From NCBI GenBank assembly GCA_937897665.1, contig CALCPB010000849.1, forward strand, positions 1 to 7,682: DNA of 7,682 nucleotides, read 5' to 3'. Below are positions 6,721 through 7,682 of the stretch, piece by piece. The notes under the pieces were generated by a model. It was given only the letters and a program-made list of their open reading frames with translations, had not been told where the DNA came from and did no database searches. Both the position numbers and the translations under genes were made by a program. Each line of letters starts with the position of its first letter. Position 1 is the stretch's first letter. Origin of the DNA: an uncultured Halomicronema sp. GTDB lineage: Bacteria; Cyanobacteriota; Cyanobacteriia; Phormidesmidales; Phormidesmidaceae.

Positions 6721-7358
6721 GTGAGCTGCTCTCGCCGGAACAATTTGAGGTGTGTGATCGCGACCTCTCAGCTGATCTGCTACAGCGATATCTCACAGCC
6801 AGCGCACTCGCCGTGGATACGGAAACGATGGGGCTGCTGCCCTGGCGCGATCGGCTCTGCCTGGTGCAGCTTTGCGATGAAACCGGCTATGTCTCCGTCG
6901 TCAGGATTGAGTTGGGCCAAACCTCAGCCCCTAACCTTAAAACCTTGATGGAAGCCCAATCAGCCGAGAAAATCTTTCACTTTGCTCGGTGTGACCTAGC
7001 CACCTTGCGCCATCACTTGGGTATACAGGTGGCCCCGGTATTTTGCACCAAAATTGCCAGTAAATTGAGCCGCACCTACAGCCCTCGACATGGCCTGAAG
7101 GAACTGGTGCGTGAGATTTCCAGCGTCGAACTAGACAAAACGCAGCAAAGTTCTGACTGGGGCAACGCGATGAACCTCTCAGAGGAGCAGTTGCGATATG
7201 CCGCCAATGATGTACGCTATCTGCACGAAATTCGGCAATCCCTAATCGAGATGCTCAAGCGAGAAGGTCGATGGCAACTGGCGAGGGAATGCTTTAGCTG
7301 CCTACCGACCTTCGTCACCCTCGACCTGCTGCAATATCCCAATGTGTTTGAGCATTAA
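6717..7358 (+). CDS. RNase D-like DEDDy 3'-5' exonuclease
   Basis: A 213-aa single-domain exonuclease of the DEDDy family, probably acting on RNA 3' ends by two-metal hydrolysis. The acidic set is visible: D34 and E36 in AVDTETMGL (motif I), D93 in [11 protein letters not shown] (motif II), and Y161 with D165 in YAANDVRYL (motif III, the Tyr that defines DEDDy). CTKIASKL...HGLKELV (110-131) is the usual RNase D core. It lacks the C-terminal HRDC domains of E. coli RNase D (about 375 aa), so it is the short form. Most members of that kind are annotated as ribonuclease D or a 3'-5' exonuclease; the substrate is unknown. It starts at GTG (6717-6719) inside trpB, sharing GTGA with the trpB TGA. 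No independent Shine-Dalgarno is seen, so it is probably translated by ribosomes finishing trpB. Confidence 0.92.
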   Translation: MSELLSPEQFEVCDRDLSADLLQRYLTASALAVDTETMGLLPWRDRLCLVQLCDETGYVSVVRIELGQTSAPNLKTLMEAQSAEKIFHFARCDLATLRHHLGIQVAPVFCTKIASKLSRTYSPRHGLKELVREISSVELDKTQQSSDWGNAMNLSEEQLRYAANDVRYLHEIRQSLIEMLKREGRWQLARECFSCLPTFVTLDLLQYPNVFEH

Positions 7359-7365
7359 ACTCAAA

Positions 7366-7410
7366 CGCTGACTGTCAACGTCCTAGGCGTTGAGGCGATG
7401 ACAGTCAGTG
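7366..7410. terminator. Convergent-gap hairpin, possible terminator
   Basis: CTGACTGTCA (7368-7377) and TGACAGTCAG (7399-7408) are perfect 10-bp reverse complements. They extend to 12 pairs with one G-U pair and a C-G (7366-7410). Inside, TCAACG (7375-7380) and CGTTGA (7388-7393) can form a second hairpin around a CCTAGG loop that shares three bases with the outer stem. The structure fills most of the 60-bp gap between the convergent exonuclease and rhodanese genes. No canonical T-run follows on the plus strand. In the minus-strand direction the stem is followed by GTTTGAGTTTAAT, a weak U-rich stretch, so it would serve the rhodanese transcript better. Confidence 0.5.
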
Positions 7411-7418
7411 GAGCCAGC

Positions 7419-7682
7419 CTATAAGGCAATCGACAAAGCACCGGCCTCAGTTTGAAAGCCTGCTGCCTTCCAAGCCGCAACTCCGCCCCGCAGGACAGAT
7501 ACCTTTTGATAACCCACTACACGCAGAGCATCAGCAGCCGTAGTCGCTTCTTCATCAGTGCTGGCATAGATGTAGAGGTCGCGATCGCATTCCAGAGTGG
7601 CTTGAATGCGATCAATCAACTCTTACACCGGTAGCGCAATCGCGCCCATCACATGACTCGCGATGAATAGGTCGCGAAAGCG
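7419..7682 (-). pseudogene. Rhodanese-like gene, interrupted by in-frame stop, 5' end outside window
   Basis: The minus-strand frame entering from the right edge reads RFRDLFIASHVMGAIALPV, then TAA (7625-7623), then ELIDRIQATLE and on to TAG at 7421-7419. The two parts join in the same frame into a normal rhodanese-like domain. SHVMGAIALP is the usual strand-helix entry (GHxxGAxxxP), and VVGYQKVSVLRGGVAAWKAAGF is the standard C-terminal end. So one nonsense codon appears to split the gene; the original was perhaps CAA or GAA. The remaining 66-codon frame could only restart at TTG 7619 and would lack the N-terminal half of the fold. The position where active rhodaneses carry the catalytic Cys reads YIYASTDEEA, with no Cys, so even the intact protein would be a non-catalytic member. 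A sequencing error or a strain polymorphism could also explain the stop. Confidence 0.75.
7581..7588. repeat. HIP1 octamer (in rhodanese-like gene)
   Basis: An exact GCGATCGC within the interrupted rhodanese frame, at the codons for ECDRD, about 35 bases downstream of the in-frame stop in the direction of transcription. Confidence 0.85.

Overview
The window reads as a chromosomal segment of a cyanobacterium. It carries a cyanobacterial-type NDH-1 gene cluster (ndhA-ndhI-ndhG-ndhE), a cyanobacterial NAD kinase, and six exact copies of the HIP1 octamer GCGATCGC where about 0.1 would be expected by chance in 7.7 kb. Base composition is moderately GC-rich by eye. That would fit a filamentous Leptolyngbya-like lineage, but genus is inference. 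No phage, transposon, CRISPR, tRNA or rRNA feature is visible.

Layout. Positions 1-687 (+) hold the 3' part of a gene that enters from the left edge; its product is an unrecognised, probably exported protein with a Pro/Ala-rich linker. It converges on a minus-strand block transcribed from about 4600 down to 758 in the order ndhA, ndhI, ndhG, ndhE, nadK. A 370-bp divergent intergenic region (4563-4932) follows, with a plausible sigma70-type promoter for ndhA. The plus-strand block then runs through a small VOC/glyoxalase-fold protein (4933-5319), trpB (5449-6720) and, overlapping trpB by 4 bases, an RNase D-like DEDDy exonuclease (6717-7358). A long perfect inverted repeat lies in the short convergent gap (7359-7418). 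At the right edge a minus-strand rhodanese-like gene is cut by an in-frame TAA and then by the window end.

How the genes relate. NdhA, NdhI, NdhG and NdhE are membrane and connecting subunits of photosynthetic complex I (cyclic electron flow, respiration, CO2 uptake). nadK, next on the same strand, makes NADP+, the terminal acceptor pool of photosynthetic electron transport, so the cluster joins electron transport and pyridine nucleotide supply. TrpB catalyses the last step of tryptophan synthesis and stands without other trp genes here. Its overlap with the exonuclease suggests translational coupling but no obvious shared pathway.

I found no convincing new biological system. The most checkable oddities are the interrupted rhodanese gene, the nested competing hairpins at 7366-7410, the trpB/exonuclease overlap, and an Asp in the last membrane segment of NdhG.
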